Part shown: piece after piece, positions 17,805-28,077 of the stretch
Layout: each line of letters begins with the position of its first letter
How positions within the stretch are numbered: position 1 is the first letter of the stretch
Assembly (NCBI RefSeq): GCF_000003605.2
Contig: NW_003152367.1
Coordinates: 1-31,401, forward strand
Direction: 5' to 3'
From: Saccoglossus kowalevskii
Taxonomy: Eukaryota > Hemichordata > Enteropneusta > Harrimaniidae
DNA length: 31,401 bases
Made by a program: the position numbers and the translations under genes
The notes under the pieces: generated by a model
The model's input: only the letters and a program-made list of their open reading frames with translations
The model's database searches: none
What the model was told of the DNA's origin: nothing

Positions 17805-18033
17805 GTGAGTCGAATGCAACAACTTCTTGTTTTTGAGACTCAAACCCTCGAATTACAAGTTATATTATGACAGTATGTTTACGGTCACTGTGATAATAAT
17901 TGTTTAGAAAAAATGATTTGTTCAATTCTAAGTAATTTTACTTTACGAGCATATGATTGAAATTCTGAATATTTCTGATTATAAATTCGTTACATCAAGG
18001 CTCACTTAAGGATGCTCAAACGTGAAAATGATC

Positions 18034-18106
18034 GGGGAATTAGCTCAAGTGGTAGAGCCCTCGCTTAGCATGTGAGAGGTACCGGGATCGATACCCGGAT
18101 TCTCCA
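18034..18106 (+). tRNA. tRNA-Ala-AGC: tRNA-Ala(AGC), G26C
   Basis: G26C only; same leader (AAAATGATC) as 13506. Confidence 0.85.
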
Positions 18107-18267
18107 TTGAGTTGTGTACAATAACTATTTGTTTTTGAGACTCAAACTTTCGAATTACAAGTAGTATTATATCAGTATGTTTACGGTCACTGTGATAATC
18201 ATTGTTTAGAAAAAATAAATTCGTTACATCGAGGCTCACTTAAGGTGGCTCAAACGTGAATATCTTC

Positions 18268-18340
18268 GGGGAATTAGCTCAAGTGGTAGAGCGCTTGCTT
18301 AGCATGTGAGATGTATAGGGATCGATACCCGGATTCTCCA
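18268..18340 (+). tRNA. tRNA-Ala-AGC: tRNA-Ala(AGC), C29T, TATAGGG subfamily
   Basis: C29T leaves a T29:G41 wobble; T-stem of the weak type. It carries a CUUG-type trailer rather than the subfamily's usual one, so it looks recombinant. Confidence 0.7.
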
Positions 18341-18569
18341 GTGAGTCGAATGCAACAACTTGTTGTTTTTGAGACTCAAACCCTTGAATTACAAGTTATA
18401 TAATGACAGTATGTTTACGGTCACTGTGATAATAATTGTTTAGAAAAAATGATTTGTTCAATTCTAAGTAATTTTACTTTACGAGCATATGATTGAAATT
18501 CTGAATATTTCGGATTATAAATTAGTTACATCGAGGCTCACTTAAGGAGGCTCAAACGTGAATATCGTC

Positions 18570-18642
18570 GGGGAATTAACTCAAGTGGTAGAGCGCTCGC
18601 TTAGCATGTGAGAGGTACCGGGATCGATACCCGGATTCTCCA
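18570..18642 (+). tRNA. tRNA-Ala-AGC: tRNA-Ala(AGC), G10A
   Basis: G10A mismatches C25 and changes box A (TAACTC). Confidence 0.8.
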
Positions 18643-18803
18643 TTGAGTTGTGAACAATAACTAGTTGTTTTTGTGACTCAAACCTTCGAATTACAAGTAG
18701 TATTATATCAGTATGTTTACAGTCACTGTGATAATCATTGTTTAGAAAAAATAAATTCGTTACATCGAGGCTCACTTAAGGAGGCTCAAACGTGAATATT
18801 GTC

Positions 18804-18876
18804 GGGGAATTAGCGCAAGTGGTAGAGCGCTAGCTTAGCATGTGAGAGGTACCGGGATCGATACCCGGATTCTCCA
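18804..18876 (+). tRNA. tRNA-Ala-AGC: tRNA-Ala(AGC), T12G and C29A
   Basis: One mismatch each in D-stem and anticodon stem; T5 present after CTTCCTG. Confidence 0.68.
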
Positions 18877-19105
18877 GTGAGTCGAATGCAACAACTTCCT
18901 GTTTTTGAGACTCAAACCCTCGAATTACAAGTTATATTATGACAGTATGTTTACGGTCACTGTGATAATAATTGTTTAGAAAAAATTATTTGTTCAATTC
19001 TAAGTAATTTTACTTTACGAGCATATGATTGAAATTCTGAATATTTCTGATTATAAATTCGTTACATCAAGGCTCACTTAACGATGCTCAAACGTGAAAA
19101 TCATC

Positions 19106-19178
19106 GGGGAATTAGCTCAAGTGGTAGAGCGCTCGCTTAGCATGTGAGAGGTACCGGGATCGATACCCGGATTCTCCA
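19106..19178 (+). tRNA. tRNA-Ala-AGC: tRNA-Ala(AGC), reference sequence
   Basis: Reference. It sits in the slot held by G26C copies in the other higher-order repeats. Confidence 0.95.
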
Positions 19179-19339
19179 TTGAGTTGTGTACAATAACTAG
19201 TTGTTTTTGAGACTCAAACCTTCGAATTACAAGTAGTATTATATCAGTATGTTTACGGTCACTGTGATAATCATGGTTTAGAAAAAATAAATTCGTTACA
19301 TCGAGGCTCACTTAAGGAGGCTCAAACGAGAATATCGTC

Positions 19340-19412
19340 AGGGAATTAGCTCAAATGGTAGAGCGCTCGCTTAGCATGTGAGAGGTACCGGGATCGATAC
19401 CCGGATTCTCCA
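19340..19412 (+). tRNA. tRNA-Ala-AGC: tRNA-Ala(AGC), G1A and G16A
   Basis: G1A opens the first acceptor pair; G16A is a D-loop change. T5 present. Confidence 0.78.
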
Positions 19413-19573
19413 GTGAGTCGAATTCAACAACTAGTTGTTTTTGAGACTCAAACCCTCGAATTACAAGTAGTATGATATCAGTATGTTTACGGTCACTGTG
19501 ATAATCATTGTTTAGAAAAAATAAATTAGTTACATCGAGACTCACTTAAGGAGGCTCAAGCGAGAATATTGTC

Positions 19574-19642
19574 GGGGAATTAGCTGAAGTGGTAGTTCGC
19601 TTAGCATGTGAAAGGTACCGGGATCGATACCCGGATTCGCCA
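19574..19642 (+). pseudogene. Truncated tRNA-Ala copy, 4-nt deletion
   Basis: Same 69-nt form as 7508, including C13G, G43A and T70G, 12,066 nt away. Confidence 0.75.
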
Positions 19643-19864
19643 GTGAGTTGAATGCAACAACTTGTTGTTTTTGAGACTCAAACCCTCGAATTACAAGTTA
19701 TATTATGACAAAATGGTCACTGTGATAATAATTGTTTAGAACAAATGATTTGTTCAATTCTAAGTAATTTTACTTTACGAGCATATGATTGAAATTCTGA
19801 ATATTTCTGATTATAAATTCGTTACATCGAGGCTCACTTAAAGAGGCTAAACGTGAATATCATC

Positions 19865-19937
19865 GGGGAATTAGCTCAAGTGGTAGAGCGCTCGCTTAGC
19901 ATGTGAGAGGTACCGGGATCGATACCCGGATCCTCCA
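19865..19937 (+). tRNA. tRNA-Ala-AGC: tRNA-Ala(AGC), T68C
   Basis: T68C mismatches A5 in the acceptor stem; G3:U70 intact. Confidence 0.82.
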
Positions 19938-20167
19938 GTGAGTCGAATGCAACAACTTGTTGTTTTTGAGACTCAAACCCTTGAATTACAAGTTATATTA
20001 TGACAGAATGTTTACGGTCACTGTGATAATAATTGTTTAGAAAACAATCATTTGTTCAATTCTAAGTAATTTTACTTTACGAGCATATGATTGAAATTCT
20101 GAATATTTCTGATTATAAATTCGTTACATCGAGACTCACTTAAGGAGGCTCAATCATGAATATTGTC

Positions 20168-20240
20168 GGGGAATTAGCTCAAGTGGTAGAGCGCTCGCTT
20201 AGCATGTGAGATGTATAGGGATCGATACCCGGATTCTCCA
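20168..20240 (+). tRNA. tRNA-Ala-AGC: tRNA-Ala(AGC), TATAGGG subfamily
   Basis: Changes 45/49/50 only; counterpart of 362 at offset 19,806. Confidence 0.75.
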
Positions 20241-20401
20241 TTGAGTTGTGTACAATAACAAGTTGTTTTTGAGACTCAAACCTTCGAATTACAAGTACTA
20301 TTATATCATTATGTTTACAGTCACTGTGATAATCATTGTTTAGAAAAAATAAATTCGTTACACCGAGGCTCTCTTAAAGAGGCTCAAACGTGAATATTGT
20401 C

Positions 20402-20473
20402 GGGAATTAGCGCAAGTGGTAGAGCGCTAGCTTAGCATGTGAGAGGTACCGGGATCGATACCCGGATTCTCCA
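20402..20473 (+). pseudogene. tRNA-Ala-like copy with acceptor deletion
   Basis: 72 nt, three leading Gs, T12G and C29A; same as 596. Confidence 0.75.
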
Positions 20474-20702
20474 GTGAGTCGAATGCAACAACTTCTTGTT
20501 TTTGAGACTCAAACCTTCGAATTACAAGTTATATTATGACAGTATGGTTACGGTCACTGTGATAATAATTGTTTAGAAAAAATGATTTGTTCAATTCTAA
20601 GTAATTTTACTTGACGAGCATATGATTGAAATTCTGAATATTTCTGATTATAAATTCGTTACACCGAGGCTCACTTAAGGAGGCTCAAACGTGAAAATCA
20701 TC

Positions 20703-20775
20703 GGGGAATTAGCTCAAGTGGTAGAGCGCTCGCTTAGCATGTGAGAGGTACCGGGATCGATACCCGGATTCTCCA
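20703..20775 (+). tRNA. tRNA-Ala-AGC: tRNA-Ala(AGC), reference sequence
   Basis: Reference; its leader matches 897 but its trailer is different, so the duplicated block ends inside or near this tRNA. Confidence 0.95.
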
Positions 20776-21112
20776 TTGAGTTGTGTACAATAACTAGTTG
20801 TTTTTGTGACTCAAACCTTCGAATTACAAGTAGTATTATATCAGTATGTTTACGGTCACTGTGATAATAATTGTTTAGAAAAAACGAGTCGAATGCAACA
20901 ACTAGTTGTTTTTGAGACTTAAACCTTCGAATTACAAGGAGTATTATATCAGTATGTTTACAGTCACTGTGATAATAATTGTTTAGAAAAAATGATTTGT
21001 TCAATTCTAAGTAATTTTACTTTACGAGCATATGATTGAAATTCTGAATATTTCTGATTAAAAATTAGTTACATCGAGACTCACTTAAGGAGGCTCAAAC
21101 ATGAATATCGTC
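20776..21112 (+). repeat. Long spacer with duplicated trailer module
   Basis: Standard long spacer with the 108-nt module at 20885-20992 and two T5 tracts. It sits just after the block that repeats 325-955. Confidence 0.85.
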
Positions 21113-21185
21113 GGGGAATTAGCTCAAGTGGTAGAGCGCTCGCTTAGCATGTGAGAGGTACCGGGATCGATACTCGGATTCTCCA
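21113..21185 (+). tRNA. tRNA-Ala-AGC: tRNA-Ala(AGC), C62T
   Basis: C62T leaves a G52:T62 wobble in the T-stem. Confidence 0.88.
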
Positions 21186-21414
21186 GTGAGTTGAATGCAA
21201 CAACTTGTTGTTTTTGAGACTCAAACCCTTGAATTATAAGTTATATTATATCAGTATGTTTACGGTCACTGTGATAATAATTGTTTAGAAATAATAATTT
21301 GTTCAATTCTAAGTAATTTGACTTTACGGGTATATGATTGAAATTCTGAATATTTCTGATTATAAATTCGTTACATCGAGGCTCACTTAAGGAGGCTCAA
21401 ACGTGAATATCGTC

Positions 21415-21487
21415 GGGGAATTAGCTCAAGTGGTAGAGCGCTCGCTTAGCATGTGAGAGGTACCGGGATCGATACCCGGATTCTCCA
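21415..21487 (+). tRNA. tRNA-Ala-AGC: tRNA-Ala(AGC), reference sequence
   Basis: Reference; second trailer type, T5. Confidence 0.95.
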
Positions 21488-21715
21488 TTGAGTTGTGTAC
21501 AATAACTAGTTGTTTTTGTGACTCAAACCTTCGAATTACAAGGAGTATTATATCAGTATGTTTACGGTCACTGTGATAATAATTGTTTAGAAAAAATAAT
21601 TTGTTCAATTCTAAGTAATTTGACTTTACGGGTATATGATTGAAATTCTGAATATTCTGATTATAAATTCGTTACATCGAGGCTCACTTAAGGAGGCTCA
21701 AACGTGAATATCGTC

Positions 21716-21788
21716 GGGGAATTAGCTCAAGTGGTAGAGCGCTCGCTTAGCATGTGAGAGGTACCGGGATCGATACCCGGATTCTCCA
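21716..21788 (+). tRNA. tRNA-Ala-AGC: tRNA-Ala(AGC), reference, no T5
   Basis: Reference tRNA with the GTATTTG trailer; the next tRNA is 234 nt on with no T4 between. Confidence 0.92.
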
Positions 21789-21949
21789 GTGAGTCGAATG
21801 CAACAACTCGTTGTATTTGAGACTCAAACTTTCGAATTCCAATGAGTATTATATCAGTATGTTTACGGTCACTGTGACAATCATTGTTTAGAAAAAATAA
21901 TTTCGTTACATCGAGGCTTACTTAAGGAGGCTCAAACGTGAATCTCGTC

Positions 21950-22022
21950 GGGGAATTAGCTCAAGTGGTAGAGTGCTCGCTTAGCATGTGAGAGGTACCG
22001 GGATCGATACCCGGATTCTCCA
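21950..22022 (+). tRNA. tRNA-Ala-AGC: tRNA-Ala(AGC), C25T
   Basis: C25T gives a G10:T25 wobble, usually tolerated. Possible second cistron after 21716. Confidence 0.9.
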
Positions 22023-22252
22023 GTGAGTCGAATGCAACAACTTGTTGTTTTTGAGACTCAAACCCTTGAATTACAAGTTATATTATGACAGAATGTTTAC
22101 GGTCACTGTGATAATAATTGTTTAGAAAACAATAATTTGTTCAATTCTAAGTAATTTGACTTTACGGGTATATGATTGAAATTCTGAATATTTCTGATTA
22201 TAAATTCGTTACATCGAGGCTCACTTAAGGAGGCTCAAACGTCAATATCGTC

Positions 22253-22325
22253 GGGGAATTAGCTCAAGTGGTAGAGCGCTCGCTTAGCATGTGAGAGGTA
22301 CCGGGATCGATACCCGGATTCTCCA
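22253..22325 (+). tRNA. tRNA-Ala-AGC: tRNA-Ala(AGC), reference sequence
   Basis: Reference, leader CGTCAATATCGTC; double terminator behind. Confidence 0.95.
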
Positions 22326-22662
22326 TTGAGTTGTGTACAATAACTAGTTGTTTTTGTGACTCAAACCTTCGAATTACAAGTAGTATTATATCAGTATGTT
22401 TACGGTCACTGTGATAATAATTGTTTAGAAAAAACGAGTCGAATGCAACAACTAGTTGTTTTTGAGACTTAAACCTTCGAATTACAAGGAGTATTATATC
22501 AGTATGTTTACAGTCACTGTGATAATAATTGTTTAGAAAAAATGATTTGTTCAATTCTAAGTAATTTTACTTTACGAGCATATGATTGAAATTCTGAATA
22601 TTTCTGATTAAAAATTAGTTACATCGAGACTCACTTAAGGAGGCTCAAACATGAATATCGTT
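22326..22662 (+). repeat. Long spacer with duplicated trailer module
   Basis: Standard long spacer with the 108-nt module at 22435-22542 and two T5 tracts. The next leader ends ATATCGTT, as before the tRNA at 4524. Confidence 0.85.
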
Positions 22663-22735
22663 GGGGAATTAGCTCAAGTGGTAGAGCGCTCGCTTAGCAT
22701 GTGAGAGGTACCGGGATCGATACCCGGATTCTCCA
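22663..22735 (+). tRNA. tRNA-Ala-AGC: tRNA-Ala(AGC), reference sequence
   Basis: Reference; 3' flank begins GCGAG rather than GTGAG. Confidence 0.95.
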
Positions 22736-22964
22736 GCGAGTTGAATGCAACAACTTGTTGTTTTTGAGACTCAAACCCTTGAATTACAAGTTATATTATA
22801 TCAGTATGTTTACGGTCACAGTGATAATAATTGTTTAGAAAAAATAATTTGTTCAATTCTAAGTAATTTGACTTTACGGGTATATGATTGAAATTCTGAA
22901 TATTTCTGATTATAAATTCGTTACATCGAGGCTCACTTAAGGAGGCTCAAACGTGAATATCGTC

Positions 22965-23037
22965 GGGGAATTAGCTCAAGTGGTAGAGCGCTCGTTTAGC
23001 ATGTGAGAGGTACCGTGATCGATACCCGGATTCTCCA
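22965..23037 (+). tRNA. tRNA-Ala-AGC: tRNA-Ala(AGC), C31T and G52T
   Basis: C31T gives a T31:G39 wobble closing the anticodon loop; G52T mismatches C62 and alters box B. Confidence 0.75.
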
Positions 23038-23198
23038 TTGAGTTGTGTACAATAACTAGTTGTTTTTGTGACTCAAACCTTCGAATTACAAGGAGTATTA
23101 TATCAGTATGTTTACGGTCACTGTGACAATCATTGTTTAGAAAAAATAATTTCGTTACATCGAGGCTTCTTTAAGGAGGCTCAAACGTGAATCTCGTC

Positions 23199-23271
23199 GG
23201 GGAATTAGCTCAAGTGGTAGAGCGCTCGCTTAGCATGTGAGAGGTACCGGGATCGATACCCGGATTCTCCA
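23199..23271 (+). tRNA. tRNA-Ala-AGC: tRNA-Ala(AGC), reference sequence
   Basis: Reference; leader has GGCTTCTTTAAGG, breaking the CTTAAG palindrome. Confidence 0.95.
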
Positions 23272-23501
23272 GTGAGTCGAATGCAACAACTTGTTGTTTT
23301 TGAGACCCAAACCCTTGAATTACAAGTTATATTATGACAGAATGTTTACGGTCACTGTGATAATAATTGTTTAGAAAACAATAATTTGTTCAATTCTAAG
23401 TAATTTTACTTTACGAGCATATGATTGAAATTCTGAATATTTCTGATTAAAAATTAGTTACATCGAGACTCACTTAAGGAGGCTCAAACATGAATATCAT
23501 C

Positions 23502-23574
23502 GGGGAATTAGCTCAAGTGGTAGAGCGCTCGCTTAGCATGTGAGAGGTACCAGGATCGATACCCGGATTCTCCA
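23502..23574 (+). tRNA. tRNA-Ala-AGC: tRNA-Ala(AGC), G51A
   Basis: G51A mismatches C63 in the T-stem. Trailer AACTAGATG spoils the palindrome but T5 is present. Confidence 0.82.
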
Positions 23575-23803
23575 GTGAGTTGAATGCAACAACTAGATGT
23601 TTTTGAGACTCAAACCCTCGAATTACAAGTTATATTACGACAGTATGTTTACGGTCACTGTGATAATAATTGTTTAGAAAAAATGATTTGTTCAATTCTA
23701 AGTAATTTGAGTTTACGAGTATATGATTGAAATTCTGAATATTTCTGATTATAAATTCGTTACATCGAGGCTCACTTAAGGAGGCTCAAACGTGAATATC
23801 GTC

Positions 23804-23876
23804 TAGGAATTAGCTCAAGTGGTAGAGCGCTCGCTTAGCATGTGAGAGGTACTGAGATCGATACTCGGATTCTCCA
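23804..23876 (+). tRNA. tRNA-Ala-AGC: tRNA-Ala(AGC), altered 5' end, compensated T-stem
   Basis: G1T and G2A break two acceptor pairs. In the T-stem G52A is matched by C62T, restoring an A:T pair, and C50T leaves a wobble with G64. AGC and G3:U70 are kept. Confidence 0.68.
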
Positions 23877-24213
23877 TTGAGTTGTGTACAATAAATAGTT
23901 GTTTTTGAGACTCAAACCTTCGAATTACAAGTAGTATTATATCAGTATGTTTACGGTCACTGTGATAATAATTGTTTAGAAAAAACGAGTCGAATGCAAC
24001 AACTAGTTGTTTTTGAGTCTTAAACCTTCGAATTACAAGGAGTATTATATCAGTATGTTTACAGTCACTGTGATAATAATTGTTTAGAAAAAATGATTTG
24101 TTCAATTCTAAGTAATTTTACTTTACGAGCATATGATTGAAATTCTGAATATTTCTGATTAAAAATTAGTTACATCGAGACTCACTTAAGGAGGCTCAAA
24201 CATGAATATCGTC
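23877..24213 (+). repeat. Long spacer with duplicated trailer module
   Basis: The 108-nt module is at 23986-24093. Trailer 1 has AATAGTTG for AACTAGTTG and module 2 has GAGTCTTAAAC, so both inverted repeats are slightly altered while both T5 tracts stay intact. Confidence 0.85.
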
Positions 24214-24286
24214 GGGGAATTAGCTCAAGTGGTAGAGCGCTCGCTTAGCATGTGAGAGGTACCGGGATCGATACCCGGATTCTCCA
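24214..24286 (+). tRNA. tRNA-Ala-AGC: tRNA-Ala(AGC), reference sequence
   Basis: Reference; CUUG-type trailer, T5. Confidence 0.95.
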
Positions 24287-24515
24287 GTGAGTTGAATGCA
24301 ACAACTTGTTGTTTTTGAGACTCAAACCCTTGAATTACAAGTTATATTATATCAGTATGTTTACGGTCACTGTGATAATAATTGTTTAGAAATAATAATT
24401 TGTTCAATTCTAAGTAATTTGACTTTACGGGTATATGATTGAAATTCTGAATATTTCTGATTATAAATTCGTTACATCGAGGCTCACTTAAGGAGGCTCA
24501 AACGTGAATATCGTC

Positions 24516-24588
24516 GGGGAATTAGCTCAAGTGGTAGAGCGCTCGCTTAGCATGTGAGAGGTACCGGGATCGGTACCCGGATTCTCCA
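24516..24588 (+). tRNA. tRNA-Ala-AGC: tRNA-Ala(AGC), A58G, T4 terminator
   Basis: A58G replaces the invariant T-loop adenosine (the m1A58 site) and a box B base. The terminator is cut to T4. Confidence 0.78.
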
Positions 24589-24613
24589 TTGAGTTGTGTA
24601 CAATAACTAGTTG

Positions 24614-24617
24614 TTTT
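24614..24617 (+). terminator. Shortened T4 terminator
   Basis: After the tRNA at 24516 the usual T5 has lost one T (TTGTTTTGTG). T4 is usually still a Pol III stop but a weaker one in many eukaryotes. Confidence 0.5.
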
Positions 24618-24816
24618 GTGACTCAAACCCTTGAATTACAAGTTATATTATGACAGAATGTTTACGGTCACTGTGATAATAATTGTTTAGAAAAAATAAT
24701 TTGTTCAATTCTAAGTAATTTGACTTTACGGGTATATGATTGAAATTCTGAATATTTCTGATTATAAATTCGTTACATCGAGGCTCACTTAAGGAGGCTC
24801 AAACGTGAATATCGTC

Positions 24817-24889
24817 GGGGAATTAGCTCAAGTGGTAGAGCGCTCGCTTAGCATGTGAGAGGTACCGGGATCGATACCCGGATTCTCCA
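24817..24889 (+). tRNA. tRNA-Ala-AGC: tRNA-Ala(AGC), reference sequence
   Basis: Reference; precedes the third tRNA-less unit. Confidence 0.95.
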
Positions 24890-25411
24890 TTGAGTTGTGT
24901 ACAATAACTAGTTGTTTTTGTGACTCAAACCTTCGAATTACAAGTAGTATTATATCAGTGTGTTTACGGTCACTGTGATAATAATTGTTTAGAAAAAACG
25001 AGTCGAATGCAACAACTAGTTGTTTTTGAGACTTAAACCTTCGAATTACAAGGAGTATTATATCAGTATGTGTACAGTCACTGTGATAATAATTGTTTAG
25101 AAAAAATGATTTGTTCAATTCTAAGTAATTTTACTTTACGAGCATATGATTGAAATTCTGAATATTTCTGATTAAAAATTAGTTACATCGAGACAATAAC
25201 TAGTTGTTTTTGAGACTTAAACCTTCGAATTACAAGGAGTATTATATCAGTATGTTTACAGTCACTGTGATAATAATTGTTTAGAAAACAATAATTTGTT
25301 CAATTCTAAGTAATTTGACTTTACGGGTATATGATTGAAATTCTGAATATTTCTGATTATAAATTCGTTACATCGAGGCTCACTTAAGGAGGCTCAAACG
25401 TCAATATTGTC
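24890..25411 (+). repeat. Longest spacer: duplicated trailer plus tRNA-less unit
   Basis: The 108-nt module is at 24999-25106 and the tRNA-deletion junction at 25193-25194, with orphan T5 at 25207-25211. Past the junction the trailer switches to the module-2 type (GAGACTTAAAC), unlike the other two copies, which suggests later exchange. Confidence 0.85.
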
Positions 25412-25484
25412 GGGGAATTAGCTCAAGTGGTAGAGCGCTCGCTTAGCATGTGAGAGGTACCGGGATCGATACCCGGATTCTCCA
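25412..25484 (+). tRNA. tRNA-Ala-AGC: tRNA-Ala(AGC), reference, no T5
   Basis: Reference tRNA with the GTATTTG trailer; next copy 234 nt on. Confidence 0.92.
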
Positions 25485-25645
25485 GTGAGTCGAATGCAAC
25501 AACTCGTTGTATTTGAGACTCAAACTTTCGAATTCCAATGAGTATTATATCAGTATGTTTACGGTCACTGTGACAATCATTGTTTAGAAAAAATAATTTC
25601 GTTACATCGAGGCTTACTTAAAGAGGCTCAAACGTGAATCTCGTC

Positions 25646-25718
25646 GGGGAATTAGCTCAAGTGGTAGAGCGCTCGCTTAGCATGTGAGAGATACCGGGAT
25701 CGATACCCGGATTCTCCA
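25646..25718 (+). tRNA. tRNA-Ala-AGC: tRNA-Ala(AGC), G46A
   Basis: G46A changes the variable loop; stems intact. T5 follows. Confidence 0.88.
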
Positions 25719-25947
25719 GTGAGTCGAATGCAACAACTTCTTGTTTTTGATACTCAAACCTTCGAATTACAAGTTATATTAAGACAGTATGGTTACGGTC
25801 ACTGTGATAATAATTGTTTAGAAAAAATGATTTGTTCAATTCTAAGTAATTTTACTTGACGAGCATATGATTGAAATTCTGAATATTTCTGATTATAAAT
25901 TCGTTACATCGAGGCTCACTTAAGGAGGCTCAAACGTGAAAATCATC

Positions 25948-26020
25948 GGGGAATTAGCTCAAGTGGTAGAGCGCTCGCTTAGCATGTGAGAAGTACCGGG
26001 ATCGATACCCGGATTCTCCA
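25948..26020 (+). tRNA. tRNA-Ala-AGC: tRNA-Ala(AGC), G45A
   Basis: G45A in the variable loop; stems intact. Double terminator behind. Confidence 0.88.
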
Positions 26021-26356
26021 TTGAGTTGTGTACAATAACTAGATGTTTTTGTGACTCAAACCTTCGAATTACAAGTAGTATTATATCAGTATGTTTACGG
26101 TCACTGTGATAATAATTGTTTAGAAAAAACGAGTCGAATGCAACAACTAGTTGTTTTTGAGACTTAAACCTTCGAATTACAAGGAGTATTATATCAGTAT
26201 GTTTACAGTCACTGTGATAATAATTGTTTAGAAAAAATGATTTGTTCAATTCTAAGTAATTTTACTTTACGAGCATATGATTGAAATTCTGAATATTTCT
26301 GATTATAAATTCGTTACATCGAGGCTCACTTAAAGAGGCTAAACGTGAATATCATC
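26021..26356 (+). repeat. Long spacer with duplicated trailer module
   Basis: The 108-nt module is at 26130-26237. Trailer 1 reads CTAGATGTTTTTGTG, which spoils the palindrome but keeps T5. Confidence 0.85.
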
Positions 26357-26429
26357 GGGGAATTAGCTCAAGTGATAGAGCGCTCGCTTAGCATGTGAGA
26401 GGTACCGGGATCGATACCCGGATTCTCCA
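26357..26429 (+). tRNA. tRNA-Ala-AGC: tRNA-Ala(AGC), G19A
   Basis: G19A removes the G19:C56 contact and a box A invariant, as at 5429, with the same shortened leader and CTAGTTATTTTTG trailer. Confidence 0.78.
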
Positions 26430-26590
26430 TTGAGTTGTGTACAATAACTAGTTATTTTTGAGACTCAAACCTTCGAATTACAAGTAGTATTATATCAGTA
26501 TGTTTACGGTCACTGTGACAATCATTGTTTAGAAAAAATAATTTCGTTACATCGAGGCTTACTTAAGGAGGCTCAAACGTGAATCTCGTC

Positions 26591-26663
26591 AGGGAATTAG
26601 CTCAAGTGGTAGAGCGCTCGCTTAGCATGTGAGATGTATAGGGATCGATACCCGGATTCTCCA
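26591..26663 (+). tRNA. tRNA-Ala-AGC: tRNA-Ala(AGC), G1A, TATAGGG subfamily
   Basis: Twin of 8343 at offset 18,248. Confidence 0.7.
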
Positions 26664-26824
26664 TTGAGTTGTGTACAATAACAAGTTGTTTTTGAGACTC
26701 AAACCTTCGAATTACAAGTACTATTATATCAGTATGTTTACAGTCACTGTGATAATCATTGTTTAAAAAAAATAAATTCGTTACATCGAGGCTCTCTTAA
26801 GGAGGCTCAAACGTGAATATTGTC

Positions 26825-26897
26825 GGGGAATTAGCGCAAGTGGTAGAGCGCTCGCTTAGCATGTGAGAGGTACCGGGATCGATACCCGGATTCTCCA
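26825..26897 (+). tRNA. tRNA-Ala-AGC: tRNA-Ala(AGC), T12G, no T5
   Basis: Twin of 8577; D-stem mismatch and GTATTTG trailer. Confidence 0.75.
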
Positions 26898-27058
26898 GTG
26901 AGTCGAATGCAACAACTCGTTGTATTTGAGACTCAAACCTTCGAATTCCAATGAGTATTATATCAGTATGTTTACGGTCACTGTGACAATCATTGTTTAG
27001 AAAAAATAATTTCGTTACATCGAGGCTTACTTAAGGAGGCTCAAACGTGAATCTCGTC

Positions 27059-27131
27059 GGGGAATTAGCTCAAGTGGTAGAGCGCTCGCTTAGCATGTGA
27101 GATGTATAGGGATCGATACCCGGATTCTCCA
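27059..27131 (+). tRNA. tRNA-Ala-AGC: tRNA-Ala(AGC), TATAGGG subfamily
   Basis: Changes 45/49/50 only. Possible second cistron after 26825. Confidence 0.75.
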
Positions 27132-27292
27132 TTGAGTTGTGTACAATAACAAGTTGTTTTTGAGACTCAAACCTTCGAATTACAAGTACTATTATATCAG
27201 TATGTTTACAGTCACTGTGATAATCATTGTTTAAAAAAAATAAATTCGTTACATCGAGGCTCTCTTAAGGAGGCTCAAACGTGAATATTGTC

Positions 27293-27365
27293 GGGGAATT
27301 AGCGCAAGTGGTAGAGCGCTAGCTTAGCATGTGAGAGGTACCTGGATCGATACCCGGATTCTCCA
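27293..27365 (+). pseudogene. tRNA-Ala copy with T12G, C29A, G51T
   Basis: Same triple as 11015, offset 16,278. Confidence 0.65.
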
Positions 27366-27594
27366 GTGAGTCGAATGCAACAACTTCTTGTTTTTGAGAC
27401 TCAAACCTTCGAATTACAAGTTATATTATGACAGTATGGTTACGGTCACTGTGATAATAATTGTTTAGAAAAAATGATTTGTTCAATTCTAAGTAATTTT
27501 CCTTTACGAGCATATGATTGAAATTCTGAATATTTCTGATTATAAATTCGTTACATCGAGGCTCACTTAAGGAGGCTCAAACGTGAAAATCATC

Positions 27595-27667
27595 GGGGAA
27601 TTAGCTCAAGTGGTAGAGCGCTCGCTTAGCATGTGAGAGGTACCGGGATCGATACCCGGATTCTCCA
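27595..27667 (+). tRNA. tRNA-Ala-AGC: tRNA-Ala(AGC), reference sequence
   Basis: Reference; double terminator behind. Confidence 0.95.
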
Positions 27668-28004
27668 TTGAGTTGTGTACAATAACTAGTTGTTTTTGTG
27701 ACTCAAACCTTCGAATTACAAGTAGTATTATATCAGTATGTTTACGGTCACTGTGATAATAATTGTTTAGAAAAAACGAGTCGAATGCAACAACTAGTTG
27801 TTTTTGAGACTTAAACCTTCGAATTACAAGGAGTATTATATCAGTATGTTTACAGTCACTGTGATAATAATTGTTTAGAAAAAATGATTTGTTCAATTCT
27901 AAGTAATTTTACTTTACGAGCATATGATTGAAATTCTGAATATTTCTGATTATAAAATTCGTTACATCGAGGCTCACTTAAAGAGGCTAAACGTGAATAT
28001 CATC
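27668..28004 (+). repeat. Long spacer with duplicated trailer module
   Basis: Standard long spacer with the 108-nt module at 27777-27884. The next leader is the shortened AAGAGGCTAAACGTG type. Confidence 0.85.
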
Positions 28005-28077
28005 GGGGAATTAGCTCAAGTGGTAGAGCGCTCGCTTAGCATGTGAGAGGTACCGGGATCGATACCCGGATTCTCCA
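28005..28077 (+). tRNA. tRNA-Ala-AGC: tRNA-Ala(AGC), reference sequence
   Basis: Reference; first of two adjacent units whose spacing is 410 nt on both sides. Confidence 0.95.
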
